Position numbers and translations under genes: made by a program. A stretch of DNA of 64,000 nucleotides, from NCBI GenBank assembly GCA_003049465.1, contig PYSS01000002.1, positions 310,001-374,000 of the forward strand, given 5' to 3'. The first letter of the stretch is position 1; every line of letters begins with the position of its first letter. A model generated the notes under the pieces. That model searched no databases, was not told the DNA's origin, and saw nothing but the letters and a program-made list of their open reading frames with translations. The DNA comes from Magnaporthiopsis rhizophila. Lineage: Eukaryota > Ascomycota > Sordariomycetes > Magnaporthales > Magnaporthaceae. Shown here piece after piece: positions 33,401 to 44,804 of the stretch.

Positions 33401-35178
33401 TGTGAAGAAATGTGCTTGGGTTTGTTCGCAAAAAGGAAATTTGCTGGAGGATGTCCGAAGAATTTGCTGGGAGAGATGGCCGAAAATCGAAGAAAGGGAG
33501 CCGTCGCTAAATTATTCGGGATTATTTTGTGTGTAAGAGGTGGGAAGCCCCAATCGCCCTCGGCGTGGCTCCACTCGGGGGGTATCCACTGCGACGTCCA
33601 GTCCAGTCATCAGCAGCCCACCTTCAGTGCCCGGGAATGGGTGAACCTGATTTTCCGGCCACTGGCAAGCCTACACGGCTCGTACAGGCGGTTCCAATCA
33701 CAAGATCTTTCGGCCTTCCATTCCAAACAGTGGACATGCCAGGACCTCGAGGGACGTTGATTCCAATAAGCCCATCTAGGACGGCGACGGGAAGGGTCCA
33801 GGATGCTACGGGAAGCAGCTGTGACTTTTATCGCAAAGTCGGTTGACTGAATATTTCTTCCGCTCTCCTGAGAACTCCAAGCTTCACGTGCCAAAGTGAG
33901 AACGATTGAAGCCGAAGGAGATGTCTGTCGGCCCAAGACGGCTCGACAGAAGCGCAGCTTACACCTTGCCCCTGCGGTCCCGAATCTTTCTGTGCCTTCT
34001 GGTATTCTTTCTTGTGTCTTTTTTTATCTCGGTTTCTCTGTTCCCGTCTGCCTTTTGGTGCTTCTGCTGTCTCCTTGCATATTCCTGTCCTACAACACCG
34101 CCAAGACAATTAATTATACATGCAGATATGCAACCATAGAACCGCATGTTTTTATCCGAGACCTGCCTCCATGGCTTTCCCAGCTCGCTACTCGGTGACA
34201 CTTCTTGGCATCTTTCTTTGCATATTTATACGTCTTCGTCTCATACTTGAATAGCGTAGCAGCCGATTTGTCCGTGCAGATCCTCTGCCCTGTTATTGTA
34301 TGGGCTCCTTTCTCTGCGCTGTGTGTTGATCGGTTGAGACGGGTTGCTGCAGAACAGGAAGCAGACACATGTTGAGCCTGGCAGGGAGTGGCCAGGACCA
34401 TAGAAAGTGCGTGGGACCCAGTAGTGTAGAAACAGCAGCAGCAGCTCGCACGAGACCAAAACCTTGAAAGATGCAGCAAGAGGTTCCGTCACAGGTCTCG
34501 GCCGGGAAGTTACCTGCACCTCTGCAAGTAACGCAGCCCCACCAGCAGGTCTACCCCGCTCTCCCGCAGAGCTGCACAACCTTGCTCCCTTCTCGAATCG
34601 ACGCCAGACACCAGCCCAGGCGACTCTTTTTCTCCACCATATCACGCGGCGATATCGTCATAAGGCAGGCTGCGCCCCTATCTATCTGCCTTCCATAGTA
34701 TCCGCGACCGCGGCGACTTTCTGTTGCGGCAGCTGTACCGGTGCGCCGTGCTTCCGATAGGCGCCATCTCAGCTACACCACAGTCAGACGTGCTGGTCTG
34801 CGTCTCCCCACTTGGCCTGGCCTCATTGCGGCTTCGCTCAGAGTATTTTAGATCCGACTGGTTCTGTACGGGCTTCTCCTCGGCGTCCCACACTCTGAAT
34901 GCAATTGGCAGCTCTCATGGCGCCTGACTCATCATAGTCGCATTCCTCGACCGTCCTGGACTGTGAGGCTCTCGTCTCATGAGCAGCTGTCGACTGCCCG
35001 CAATATCGCCACCTCTGGCATCTCTGGAGCAAACGCCCGCAGCCATCACCGTAGCGGCTTGCCCTTATACTATCACGTATACTTTGCTACACACATACCA
35101 CCTGTGTACTCCCCAGTCTTCGCTCACGCTCGTATCGAGTCTGGTGAAGCGTAGCTGGCTCCCACGCTACAGCCCAGC
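33401..35178. promoter_or_regulatory. Divergent intergenic region (P1 / DUF2408)
   Basis: 1.78 kb holding the promoters of two divergent genes. T-rich tracts on the plus strand near 34005-34030. No gene recognised. Confidence 0.4.
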
Positions 35179-37068
35179 ATGGATACGCCCGCTCTTCCAG
35201 TCCCCAAGGGCGCCCGGGAGAAGGAAATCCTGGAGAAGCTGATAGCGATCCGAGACCAGCTGCTCCTACTCAAGCAGGACCGGGCACACTACATCCGCGG
35301 CCCGGATGTCCTAAAACTCTATGAGCAGGTCATCGAGCAGATAAGGCTACTGAACGAGGTTCGCACAGGAGATAACAAGGGCGAGACTCAATGTATGTCT
35401 CCAACTGCCCGTCGTACTCTCCGCCTCTTTTCTCTCTCCCACCGTCTCCCTCTCCAACGCCGGCGTCACACACCCGACTCCTGCATACCTTTTGACCGCC
35501 GGCGAGCTAATTGCTGCCTCTCATTCTTCTAGTGGATAAGGTGCTTGAGAGCTGCCTGCAACTCATCTCGCTCCTGTTCATGACTATCGGGAAGCTTAGC
35601 GAAGCCCCTGCGGCCTATGCGCTCACATCGACCATAAAACGGCTGCTGGACCACCTGGCCGAGGCAGAGCTCTTCTCGGCCAAAGACCTTCAGAGCATGG
35701 CCGAGACGCTGCAAAAGATCGACATCACCATTAAGGGTGCGACTGCACGGCATTCCCCGTATCTGGTCGAGCTACTCTCGCACCGGGTTGAGCTCTGTCG
35801 GTCCTCACTCGAGAACCTGAAGCAACGCCTGGAAGGCCTTGACGGACCCCTGCCTGCGATTCACGAGAAGCTCATCTCGATATTGCGCTCACTTTCGCTA
35901 GCCAACACAAGGTCTAAGGTATGTCTCCCACCCTTGACGTGCACATAATGCAGCCTGCTTACGCGCATTCTGGGCTTTTTTTCAGTTCTCTATGTCGGAA
36001 GTCTCAAAACTCCAGTCGGAGCTTAAGGAGATCGACGCGAAGCGCGTGAATGGGCAGTTCTTGGCCGAAGACGGCTCCCCTCTGAAGTGCAGTGACGATG
36101 TTTCTGATCTCTTGAATCGGTGTCTTGCCTGGACCGAGACTGTGCTTGAGCAGTAAGTTTACTTGAGGCTTTACATGGCCTTCTCTCCTCTCTAGACGCT
36201 ACCCCTATTTACATGGTGATTACAGGAAAGGAGCCATCCCCGATGGGTTCAAAGACCTCTACGACGTGCTGGTGGGGATACGTAACAAGTTGGATAGCCT
36301 CTCTTTGACGCAGGCGTGGTCGCTTCGGGAGACGGATCTCTACGACTACCAGCGCACACTGGACAAGATCGACGAGAAGCGGGTCGACGGCAACTTCATT
36401 GACGACGAAGGCAGGCCTGCCAACCTCTACGTCCAACGTGTAAGTGACGTGACTGCTCAGCCATTGGCCAGACTCGAATGCTGACTTGGATGTTGCAATG
36501 TCTCAAGACTTTGCTCTACCTCATCAGGCGTAGCTACGGATTGATATACTCGTTGATGATAATGTCCGAGCCAGTCTCCGAGGCACTCATCCCGATCTAC
36601 AATCAGCTGCAGACTCTGAAGAAGATCCTGATCGAAGTTAAAAACTCTGGGGGCGTTAATTCCGTCCGAGAGCTGTACCCGTACAGCATGAAGGTTCGTC
36701 TCACAGGCACCTGCGGAATATGGCCAGCACATGGGTGTTAATGAGCTACGAGAGATGTATGCCTGCTAATATGCATGCGTTTTCAGCTCAACATGATCGA
36801 TAACATGCGGGTCGATGGCAAGTTCATGCACGGTAACGACGTACCTGAGGGGCAAGGCGCACTGAGCGAGCTTCTGGCCGAGTGTTACGACCTCAACTAC
36901 AATCTCAGGGTGGCGGCCGAGCTAAAAGCGGAGGAGGAGGAAGCGAAACGCCAAAACGGAGTCGACCCGGACGACTTGCCTACCCAGAACCTCTCGCTCA
37001 ACAGCGGATCCAGCGACGACGCTAAAGCCGAGAAGGACCCAGCTGATGAGGACAAGACTGCCGAGTAA
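35179..37068 (+). CDS. DUF2408 / UPF0662 family protein
   Basis: Six exons: 35179-35392, 35533-35918, 35986-36152, 36226-36439, 36508-36693, 36787-37068; 482 residues, all phases closing. It begins MDTPALPVPKGAREKEILEK and is largely helical. Two related halves each contain a KRV(N/D)G signature (IDAKRVNGQFLAEDG at about 216; IDEKRVDGNFIDDEG at about 307) and a third similar NMRVDGKFMHGNDVPEG near 395. The tail is acidic. This matches the fungal DUF2408 family (yeast YPL260W; fission yeast UPF0662 proteins), cytoplasmic proteins of unknown function. The repeated signature suggests an internal triplication of a helical unit. Confidence 0.88.
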
Positions 37069-37446
37069 AACATCGATCCGCACATTCTGAAGCACGACTT
37101 GAGTTGGCCATACGGAGACGCGGTGTCGCCTGTGTTGTGTATTTACGTTGTTTGGAGTTAAGGCTTTTGGGGATCCAGATCCGGCTCTCCTGTCTTTTAT
37201 TGTATTATTCTAGCGAGTATCAGCCACTGTCCCGTCACTGGAGGAACATGCGGCCCAGCACGAGATTGGGATGGGAGGGATTAGGAAGGTATGGAGTTCA
37301 GGCACTCCAGACGAGCGAGCTAATGTACTGAATCAAGCAGCACGGTCTGGCTGCATGTATTAATGCTATAACGTAAATCCAAAGAATGGAGCCCCTGGCA
37401 TCGGCTTCGGGGCAACATTTGGGAGCTGTCTAAGGTACCTATCTAC
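37069..37446. other. Convergent intergenic region
   Basis: 3' flanks of the DUF2408 and YCII genes. The right end has a TAGGTA-type palindrome (GGTACCTATCTACCTAG) that overlaps the YCII stop codon. Confidence 0.6.
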
Positions 37447-38171
37447 CTAGTCAATGGGACTGCGGATAGCACACTTGAGTGGCCACATCTGGACCTGTGT
37501 ACCAAGAGGCAAAAGGGCCGGGTTGTCAGCCATCAACCACACTGGCGTGTGAGGACAAAGCGGACGTTTCAACACGATTCCATGCAGTTCACTCACCTTC
37601 TCCAGGTCCCAGACGCCCTCTTTAGTGTAAATGTCAGCCTTGAGCATCTCCATGATCTCTTCCTTGGAGGTGGCATCTAAAACGAGCGTGCTTCCGCTGA
37701 TCTTGAAGTTGGAGGGCTCATCATTGACGGGAATCTCGTCCAGGAGGGCGCCTAACATAGCGGGTCAGCCCGTTGCCGTTCAAGTCGCACAGTGAGGAAA
37801 GGGACGGGCTGGCTAGGTGGATGGAGAGATGGAAGACATGCCTCCCATCTTGAGGCTACCGGTGGCGTCGAAGCGCTTCAGTTCGGCGAAATGGGTGCTG
37901 TGATGGTATGCCGAGGCAAAGTATTAGTCGGTGCAAGAGGAGCTCATATATACTATCTAGGTACCCAAGCCATGAAGATGAAGATGTTCAGGGAAGAAAG
38001 TGCTTACGAGCGAACCCCCATTCTTTTAGCCAGCGTCCCGGGGACGTCGGGGACGATGACGAGCCATTCGAACTTGCGAGGGGCAGCGGCGGACATATTG
38101 GAGTAGTAGCGGGCAGTGGGGAGACGTGCAGTTCGGCTGAGGAGGGAAGCTAGCTGGAACCGCAGTGACAT
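37447..38171 (-). CDS. YCII-domain protein with mitochondrial presequence
   Basis: Four exons: 38171-38008, 37897-37842, 37751-37597, 37494-37447; 140 residues. Residues 1-25 (MSLRFQLASLLSRTARLPTA then RYYSN) look like a cleavable mitochondrial presequence. A second Met at 26 starts MSAAAPRKFEWLVIVPDVPG, the usual start of cytosolic YCII proteins, so dual localisation by alternative starts is possible. The YCII fold shows STHFAELKRFDATGSLKMGG (with the candidate active-site His), ALLDEIPVNDE, STLVLDATSKEEIMEMLKAD and the C-terminal VWDLEKVQMWPLK. The biochemical role of fungal YCII proteins is unknown. The second intron (37841-37752) needs a GC donor, GCATGT, to keep the frame. The stop codon lies in a CTACCTAG tract. 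Confidence 0.88.
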
Positions 38172-38672
38172 TTTGTTTGCTGCGAGATGAGGGGTTCGAG
38201 GCTCTTAAATACGTGGAAATTCTCTGGAGACAGATGTGTCTACCTTCGGGCTCTATGGTTTCCCTTCCGAGGCAGCGGGGGAGGCGGGGGTGGGACCCCT
38301 CATGGCCATCCACTGTTCCGGCTTGGAGCTGGGCGCGCCCTTGGAATAACACTTCAATCGACATTTTTGATCCATTCCGCACAGCCGAGCCGAGATTTAG
38401 AGAACTTCCTGACGGCCATACCCTTCATGTCTGTTCCCCTCGTGGTGGAGGCAATCGTGGAATGCATCACTGCACGTGGGATGGAGCTCCGGAGAGCTGT
38501 GCTGTCATGGCAGGCAACTCCGACAGTGGGGCACCGCCCAAGCTCCCGTTCGTGTCCCCTTATCGACTGCGCCAGCGCAAAACGACGCGCCGCCCGCTTT
38601 CCTCCACCATCGTTAAAAAATCCCACGAACGCCCGAAACCACCTCAACTTGCCGACCAGGTAGTGCGCCGCC
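38172..38672. promoter_or_regulatory. Bidirectional promoter region (YCII / SPF45)
   Basis: 501 bp between divergent start codons. A TATTTAAG (minus strand) lies about 35 nt upstream of the YCII start, which would make its leader very short if the long form is used. Confidence 0.4.
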
Positions 38673-40786
38673 ATGTCCGGCCCGCCCAAGCCCGCGCCCG
38701 CGGGCGGCGGCGCCGTAATGTCGCTCTACGCGAACCTCCTCGATCCCAAAGCCGCCGACTCGGCTTCGACCTCGCGCCCAGCCGGCGAGAAAGGCGCCGG
38801 CGGCGAAGCTGCCGTCAAGAAACCCATGTTGGATCCAGGTACGCTTTGAGGAGGACACGGTCCAGAAATCAGGAATGATACGCTAGAATCTGCTCAAAAC
38901 CAGAACCTGCGCCGCGAGCCTTCGCTCGTCTGGGAATTCAGTCATATTAATCCATTGTGTTGTGTGTGCCTACCGGGCCGCGTTCCGCCGCGATTCCTTC
39001 TCTAAACAGCCACCCTCCGCTTCCAGCCCGTGCGAAGGCCACAACCCTCACAAAAACTAAAGCCAAAGACCTCAATTGTGTTCCCCAAGGCCGCCGCCGC
39101 CGCCGCCGCCGCGTCGACCACCACCGCCGCGCCCGGCGCACAGCCAGCTTCGGCAGCGGCAGCAGCCCCAGACCCGAATGCGCCAGCAGCGGCAGCGGCA
39201 GCACCGATACCGGCAGCAGAGCCGCCGGCACGGAGCAGCCTGGCCGACTGGGTGGCGACCGAGGAGGACGAGTACATGTACGGCACGGGTGACAAGCGGC
39301 AGCGCGGTGGCCGGAAGGCCAAGAAGAAGCAGAACCGCGACGAGAGTGGCCAACCGACAAACTGGGACGATATTTATGACCCAGGACGCCCCACAAACAT
39401 CGAGGAGTACCTGCGTAGCGACGAGCGCATCGCCGAAATACGCGAGTGGAAGGCCGTGCTGCACGCGCACCGGCTCCGCAGACGGGGGAGGGGTCGGAGC
39501 AGCCCCGCCAGCAGCGACGCTGAGGAGGAGAAGGGCCGTGGCAGCGCCGCGGCCCAGCCGTCGAGTGCGTAACCCGACCAACGCAACTTTCTTACCCCTG
39601 AAGCCCTTCCCCTAGCCCTCTTCTTCAATGGGCAACAGCATAGGTCCCCCCAAACCACCGCAAAAGCTGACAAAAACATACACGAACAATTAGACCAGTT
39701 CGCCCCGCCCCAATCATACTCCTTCGCTCCGCCTCCACCGTCGCCTCCTCGGCGCGATACCTCGCAGGAGGCGGAGCAGAGCAGCGCGCGGCCCTCGGCC
39801 CCGTCGGCCCCTTCGCCGTCCGACGACGCAACGGGCGAGGATGCCTACGCCCACCGCATAGCGCTCTCTACGGGTGGCGTCGCGGTCCCTCGCTCCGCCA
39901 GCCCGGCACTCGCGGCTTCCGCTCCGAGCGGGTCCGGCGCCGCAACCATATCCCGCGCCCCCGTGCTCTACGACACAACAGCGCCGGGTGACGAGATGGA
40001 CGTGGACCAGGGTGCTGGCGGCTACGACGACGACGATGAGGACAACGACCAGCCCAGAGCTGGCCTCGGCGCTAGCGACCAGCAGCGGTCCAGCTGGCCG
40101 GGCCAGCCCGGGTTTGCGGCGCGCATGATGGAGAAGATGGGCTGGGAGAAGGGCCGCGGTTTGGGCGCCGAGGGGAACGAGGGCATCACAAAGGGCCTGT
40201 CCGTCAAGCTCGAGAAGCGCCGCCGCCTCCCCGACGCCGAGGGCGGCGGCTTCGCCCAACCGGCCGGCGTGGGCCGCATCGTCGGCGGGAAGCCCGCCGC
40301 CGGTCAGGAGGGCAAGTTTGGCCGCATGAGCGAGGTCGTCGTCCTGCGCGGCATGCTTGAGGGCATGGACGACGTCGCGGGCGAGATCGAGAAAGGCCTG
40401 TCGCAGGAGATTGGGGAGGAGTGTGGAGAAAAGGTTGGTTGCCTTGTCCGCTTACCAGTGACTCTAGCATTGTCTTGTGCTAACACACCTCGTCGCCGAC
40501 ACACAGTACGGCCGTCTGGAGCGGGTATACATCCACGTCGAGACCAAGGAGGTGTTTATCCAGTTCACCGATCAGGTTTCTGCTCTTCGGGTTAGTGGTG
40601 TCTCTCTTGGCTCTTTTCTTTGATACCCCTACCCCCTCCAACGCGCGTCTTTGCTCCCAACAAAAAGCTAACCCAATGCCCCAAACCCAGGCTGTCAATG
40701 CCCTCCAAGGTCGCGTCTTTAACGGCAACGCCATCGTGTCCGCATTCTACGACGCCGAGAAGTTTGAGCAGGGGGTTTATCAGTGA
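38673..40786 (+). CDS. Splicing factor SPF45 (RBM17/DRT111 family)
   Basis: Five exons: 38673-38838, 39010-39564, 39694-40433, 40507-40590, 40691-40786; 546 residues. MSGPPKPAPAGGG and SLYANLLDP match the family's N-terminus, followed by ATLRFQPVRRPQ, an Ala/Pro-rich spacer, and DWVATEEDEYMYG. A G-patch domain lies at about 370-415 (GFAARMMEKMGWEKGRGLGA). The C-terminal RRM-like UHM domain starts VVVLRGMLEGMD and contains RVYIHVETKEVFIQFTD and the GRVFNGN loop with the R-x-F motif that binds ULM tryptophans of SF1, U2AF65 or SF3b155. SPF45 acts in the nucleus in 3' splice-site choice. The UHM is split by two introns. The Ala and Pro runs make the linker longer than in animals. Confidence 0.93.
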
Positions 40787-42084
40787 ATGTAGCACACTCA
40801 GGTTGTTGAGTGCGTAGGTGGTATGCGAGACTGATAGGCCGGAAGAAAAAAGGAAAAAAAAGAAAGGTGAAAATACATCTCCCAGGGAATTTCATTATCC
40901 CTTGGCAACTGTTACACGCTTGACATGTGCGAAAAGACATCAACATATTCTGTCAGCACTCAAACATGGTTGCTATGATTACCAATCCGGTACCGGGTCG
41001 ATCGACAGGGGATTTACATGATGCATGCGTGACCATTAAGGAGTACCTGCAAGCGTTGTCTAGTGACAAGATCACAGCACATCCGCCTTGGCGGCCAAGG
41101 CTGGGAAGAATCTATTCTATGCGCACACACATCTCCAGTTGGCTCAGCACCTATCCCGTCCATTTCCACGTGCCGTGCAAGTTTCCTCCGCTGACCGGGG
41201 CCTCAACTACCTACATCAGCATCAGACGACATACACACGAGATAACAAGAACCAACACAAAACGCAATGCGGAATCGAATTGGCTAGATACATACTACAA
41301 AGACGGTAAGCTAAAAACATGGGGAGACTCATCAAAACCAGCACAAGCCTGACCCGCTGCCCCGGCCTTACACAACATCCGTCGTGCCAAAACCCCGTCC
41401 AGGCGAGCGAAGTTGCACACCTCCCACCCCTGGGACGACCAGTAACAAAGGTTTTTTTCCCCGGGCGCCGGCTCAGATCCGAGCGGTCGAGGAACCATGA
41501 CGACATGACATATGGGGAATACAACAGGGGGTGGTGTGGTGTGTTGTGGGAGGTCATCAAGGGTTCTCGTCGCACGTAAATTCCAAAAACCCCCTCGAGC
41601 AAAGACCCCCTTTATCGAAATCATCTCTTACCAACCTGGACCTGATCGACCATCCATCCCCCCATAGACGGCACCAAAAAAAGAGAATGAGTGCGAGGAG
41701 ACCAAGTGCTATTCACATTTTTTTGTGTATCACAGAAAGACAGGGGGAGAGTACAAGAACCTGATGCTAAAAGACTTTTCGTTTCCTTCGGGGCGGCGGT
41801 GATATTAAGTCTAGTAGTGGGATCCTGGCTGTGGCAGCTTCCACTAAGACCGGGGTTAGGAGAGAGATGTGTGTATGACCAAACGAAGTCCAGAGCAGTA
41901 AGAAAACACTTGGATGACTGATGACCGGAAAAGTGAAACAATAGAAGAATCAGCATAATGGAAAAAGAGAACGCCTCCGTTTCCTAGCCTGTGACACAAG
42001 GTTGCAAGTTTTCATCCCAGTCCTCCTAGGAACAACAATCGATGTGGCGGCGATTCAAAAAAGCAAATAACCAATCCCAACGGA
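40787..42084. other. Convergent intergenic region
   Basis: 1.3 kb of 3' flank between SPF45 and ECM33. No gene recognised. Confidence 0.55.
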
Positions 42085-43474
42085 TTACAGCATCGAGGCA
42101 ACACCGGCAACGAGGGACAGGCCAAGCAGGGCCATGTTGATGGTCGTGCCCGTGGCCGAGTTCTTGTTGTTGTTGTTGTTGCCGCCGCGGCCGTTGGGGT
42201 TGTTGATGTCCTCGTTGGCCTTGTCGTTGTTGCTCTCGCAGGTGAAGGGGCCCTGGATCTTGTTGTCGCCACCCTGCTCGCTACGTGCGTGGGGCTTCAG
42301 CGCATCGCAGGACTTGCTAATATCGGTCGTGCTCTGAACGTCGAAGACACCCTTGACGAAGGCACCCTGAGCAGTGTTCAGGGCGGGAAGCTCAACGCTA
42401 TAGTGGGGGCAGGTTTGTTAGCGACATGACGACTGGCGGGTGGGCATCGACCGTAAAATTGGGTTAAGGTGGGAATACTCACGCGCTAAAGTTTCCGCGA
42501 AGGCGGACGGCACCTCCGACCTGCTGGAGCTTGGGGAGAGAGTCCAGACGCTCAAGACGGGTGTTGTTGGCGATTGTGAGCGACCCACCAACAGTGGTGA
42601 GCTGGGGGAACGAGATGTTGGTGAGCTGGGCGTTGCCGACGAAGGCGATGTCACTACCAGCCTTGGTCAGGTTGGGCGCCTCAAAGGTGGCGATCTTGTT
42701 GGTGTCAAAACGGAGCGAGCCGTTGATCTCCTTCACCTTGGGTAGGGTGAAGGTCGAGACGTTGGCCACGGTTATGTTGGCAGCCCAGATCAGGTCGGGC
42801 ATCTCCCACTGGAGCTCGTTGCGGCCGTTGGCTTGCAGCATCAGCAGCGTCGTCAGGTTGGCCAACTTGGAGGTGTGCTTCAGCAGACGACCGTTGTTGT
42901 TCAGGTCCATGAAGTCGACCGTAACCAGGTTAAGGCCGTCGAGCGACCCCAGGAATGTGTCGCTGATGACAACCTTCTTGGCCTTGGTGACACCGATGGT
43001 GCCGAAGCCGAGCTGGCCGAGCTGGGGCAGGGTCTGCCATGCGATCTCGCCGACTTCGCTGAGGCGGTCGAACTTGAGCGTGTCAAGCTTCTCCAGGCCG
43101 GCCAGGGTGAACTTGCCCTTGATGGTCTGGATGGTGTCACTCTCGATACTGCGGATGTTCTTGTTGCCCTGCACCGTCAGGTCGCCCTCAATGGTTGTGG
43201 GTCCCGAGAGCTTGAGGGCGCTGTCGGTCTGGTTGCCGATGTTGATGTTCTTGACCGTCCGGCAGCTTTGCAGGTTAGACGCATCTGCATTGGAGTTGAT
43301 CTGGATGGTGTCCGCGGTGCAGAAGTTGCTGTTGCTCTGGGCTGGAAGGACGAGGTGTGCTTCACGTTAGCCTACCGCAACAGAACGGTCGAGAAACCAC
43401 GACAGGTAGCAGCAGAACCTACCGGAAACAACGGCCGCAGCCGCAACGGCAGATACGAGGGCCTTGGCGATCAT
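42085..43474 (-). CDS. ECM33: GPI-anchored cell-wall protein Ecm33/Sps2 family
   Basis: Three exons: 43474-43423, 43341-42483 and 42397-42085; 407 residues. Signal peptide MIAKALVSAVAAAAVVS, with mature start AQSNSNFCTADTIQ. The body is a receptor-L-domain-like repeat of parallel-beta units (SIESDTIQTIKGKFTLAGLE, LDTLKFDRLSEVGEIAWQTL, SFPQLTTVGGSLTIANNTRL), with many N-glycosylation sequons (NLT, NIT, NVS, NGS, NIS, NNT). The tail has an Asn/Gly-rich spacer and a hydrophobic GPI-attachment signal (MALLGLSLVAGVASML). Ecm33 proteins are abundant on the plasma membrane and wall and are needed for wall integrity. An unusually long (5.7 kb) gene-free region lies upstream. Confidence 0.95.
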
Positions 43475-44585
43475 TTTGACAGTTTGCTTTCTGCAGGGCG
43501 AGCGAGGTCAGCGCTGAGGTCGAGTTGCGGTTAAATACGGCGGCGTTCGCCAGAAATCAACCAAGCAGGACCGTTGTTTGCGGCGAATGGTGAGGCGCAA
43601 GTGGTATGTCTACAGATGGGATGGATGATGACCAAGAAACGGCCAAAAAAGCGGGTTGATATTATGAATGTGGATGGTGGTGCTTGGAGAAGATGGCGAG
43701 CGTCGGCCGGTGGAGGAGCAGCCAGATGTTTTGTTGCTGACCCAGAAAGAGCCCAATTCTTTTCTCCTAGGCAGGAGGCAAAGTGACGTGGAGGCGATGG
43801 TCGAGTGGTTGGGAAGGTGACCGGTCCAGACTCGGGGGCTCCTTCCGCTCGCAGTCACTTTCAAAGCAGCAAGCAGTGGTGTGCCCCGCGTCGATAGCCC
43901 GCCCCATTCCACCTTCCCAATCGACCCTCCCACCGCCGGCCCGAGGCATCTGCCTCCCCACCTAGACTGTTCTCGCCGCTCGGTCCAAAAGGTGCTCTTC
44001 CATCGTCGGATGGACACGGTCAAAGAGGCAGGCGTGAAGGATGTGGTGCTGAGGAGTGTGTTTTCCGTGCCGAGGTGCCAATGGTACCAACACAAGCTTG
44101 CCAGCGCTTACCTTTTTGGGATACTCTATGGACCAGTTGTTGCGTTCGACGCTGGGGTGATACCGAGTATTTGGATTATGGTTGATGAAAGCGCGTTTAG
44201 GTACGGGTAGCGATGCCCTCGATCCTCCTCACTGGATGAAGCCTCCGGGAAAAAGGGAAAAAGGTGGACGATTAAAGTAAGTAGCGAGTGAATGTCGTAG
44301 AATCAGAAAAAGGAATGGGAAAAGAATGCCCGGCGAACGATGGGGGTTTGTAATGAAGAAAAAGGCTGTGTGGCTTGTGCTTGCAGAAGCGATCCGGGAA
44401 GGAAAAACACAGAGGGAAATTGAACTGAGAGGGCGCGTGGAGTTCGGCAAGGGCCAAGAAAATGCGAAAGGGGAGCGTTAAAGTTGGATGGTGACCGACG
44501 TGCAGAGAAGCCGCGCTAGCAACGTGCCAGGGGTGGGCGATGGCTGCATTACGGTTACGGCCACCCCGCCCACTCCCTCGTCCGA

Positions 44586-44621
44586 CCCCTGCCCCTGCCC
44601 CTGCCCCTGCCCCTGCCCCTG
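44586..44621. repeat. (CCCCTG)6 microsatellite
   Basis: Six exact tandem copies of CCCCTG read directly. Confidence 0.9.
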
Positions 44622-44782
44622 GCCGGTGCGGTGCGGTCGCCTCCACTTCTGGTCATCATCATCCAACCCGTTCGAGGGCCAACCGTGCAGGTTCCGTTGC
44701 CTCCCGCTGCTGCAGTCTGGCATTGACGCCGAAGCAGCCATGCCTTTGACTTTTTGATGCTCGTGAATGTCATTGCCACAAT

Positions 44783-44804
44783 GCTGGCTGGCTGGCTGGC
44801 TGGC
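44783..44804. repeat. (GCTG)5 microsatellite
   Basis: Five exact tandem copies of GCTG plus a partial unit. Confidence 0.9.

Noticed and set aside
32505..33536. 343-codon plus-strand frame across the P1 locus
   Set aside because: It spans the introns and exons of P1 on the wrong strand and has no domain.
42531..43370. 279-codon plus-strand frame
   Set aside because: Antisense to ECM33, whose signal peptide, repeats and GPI signal are clear.
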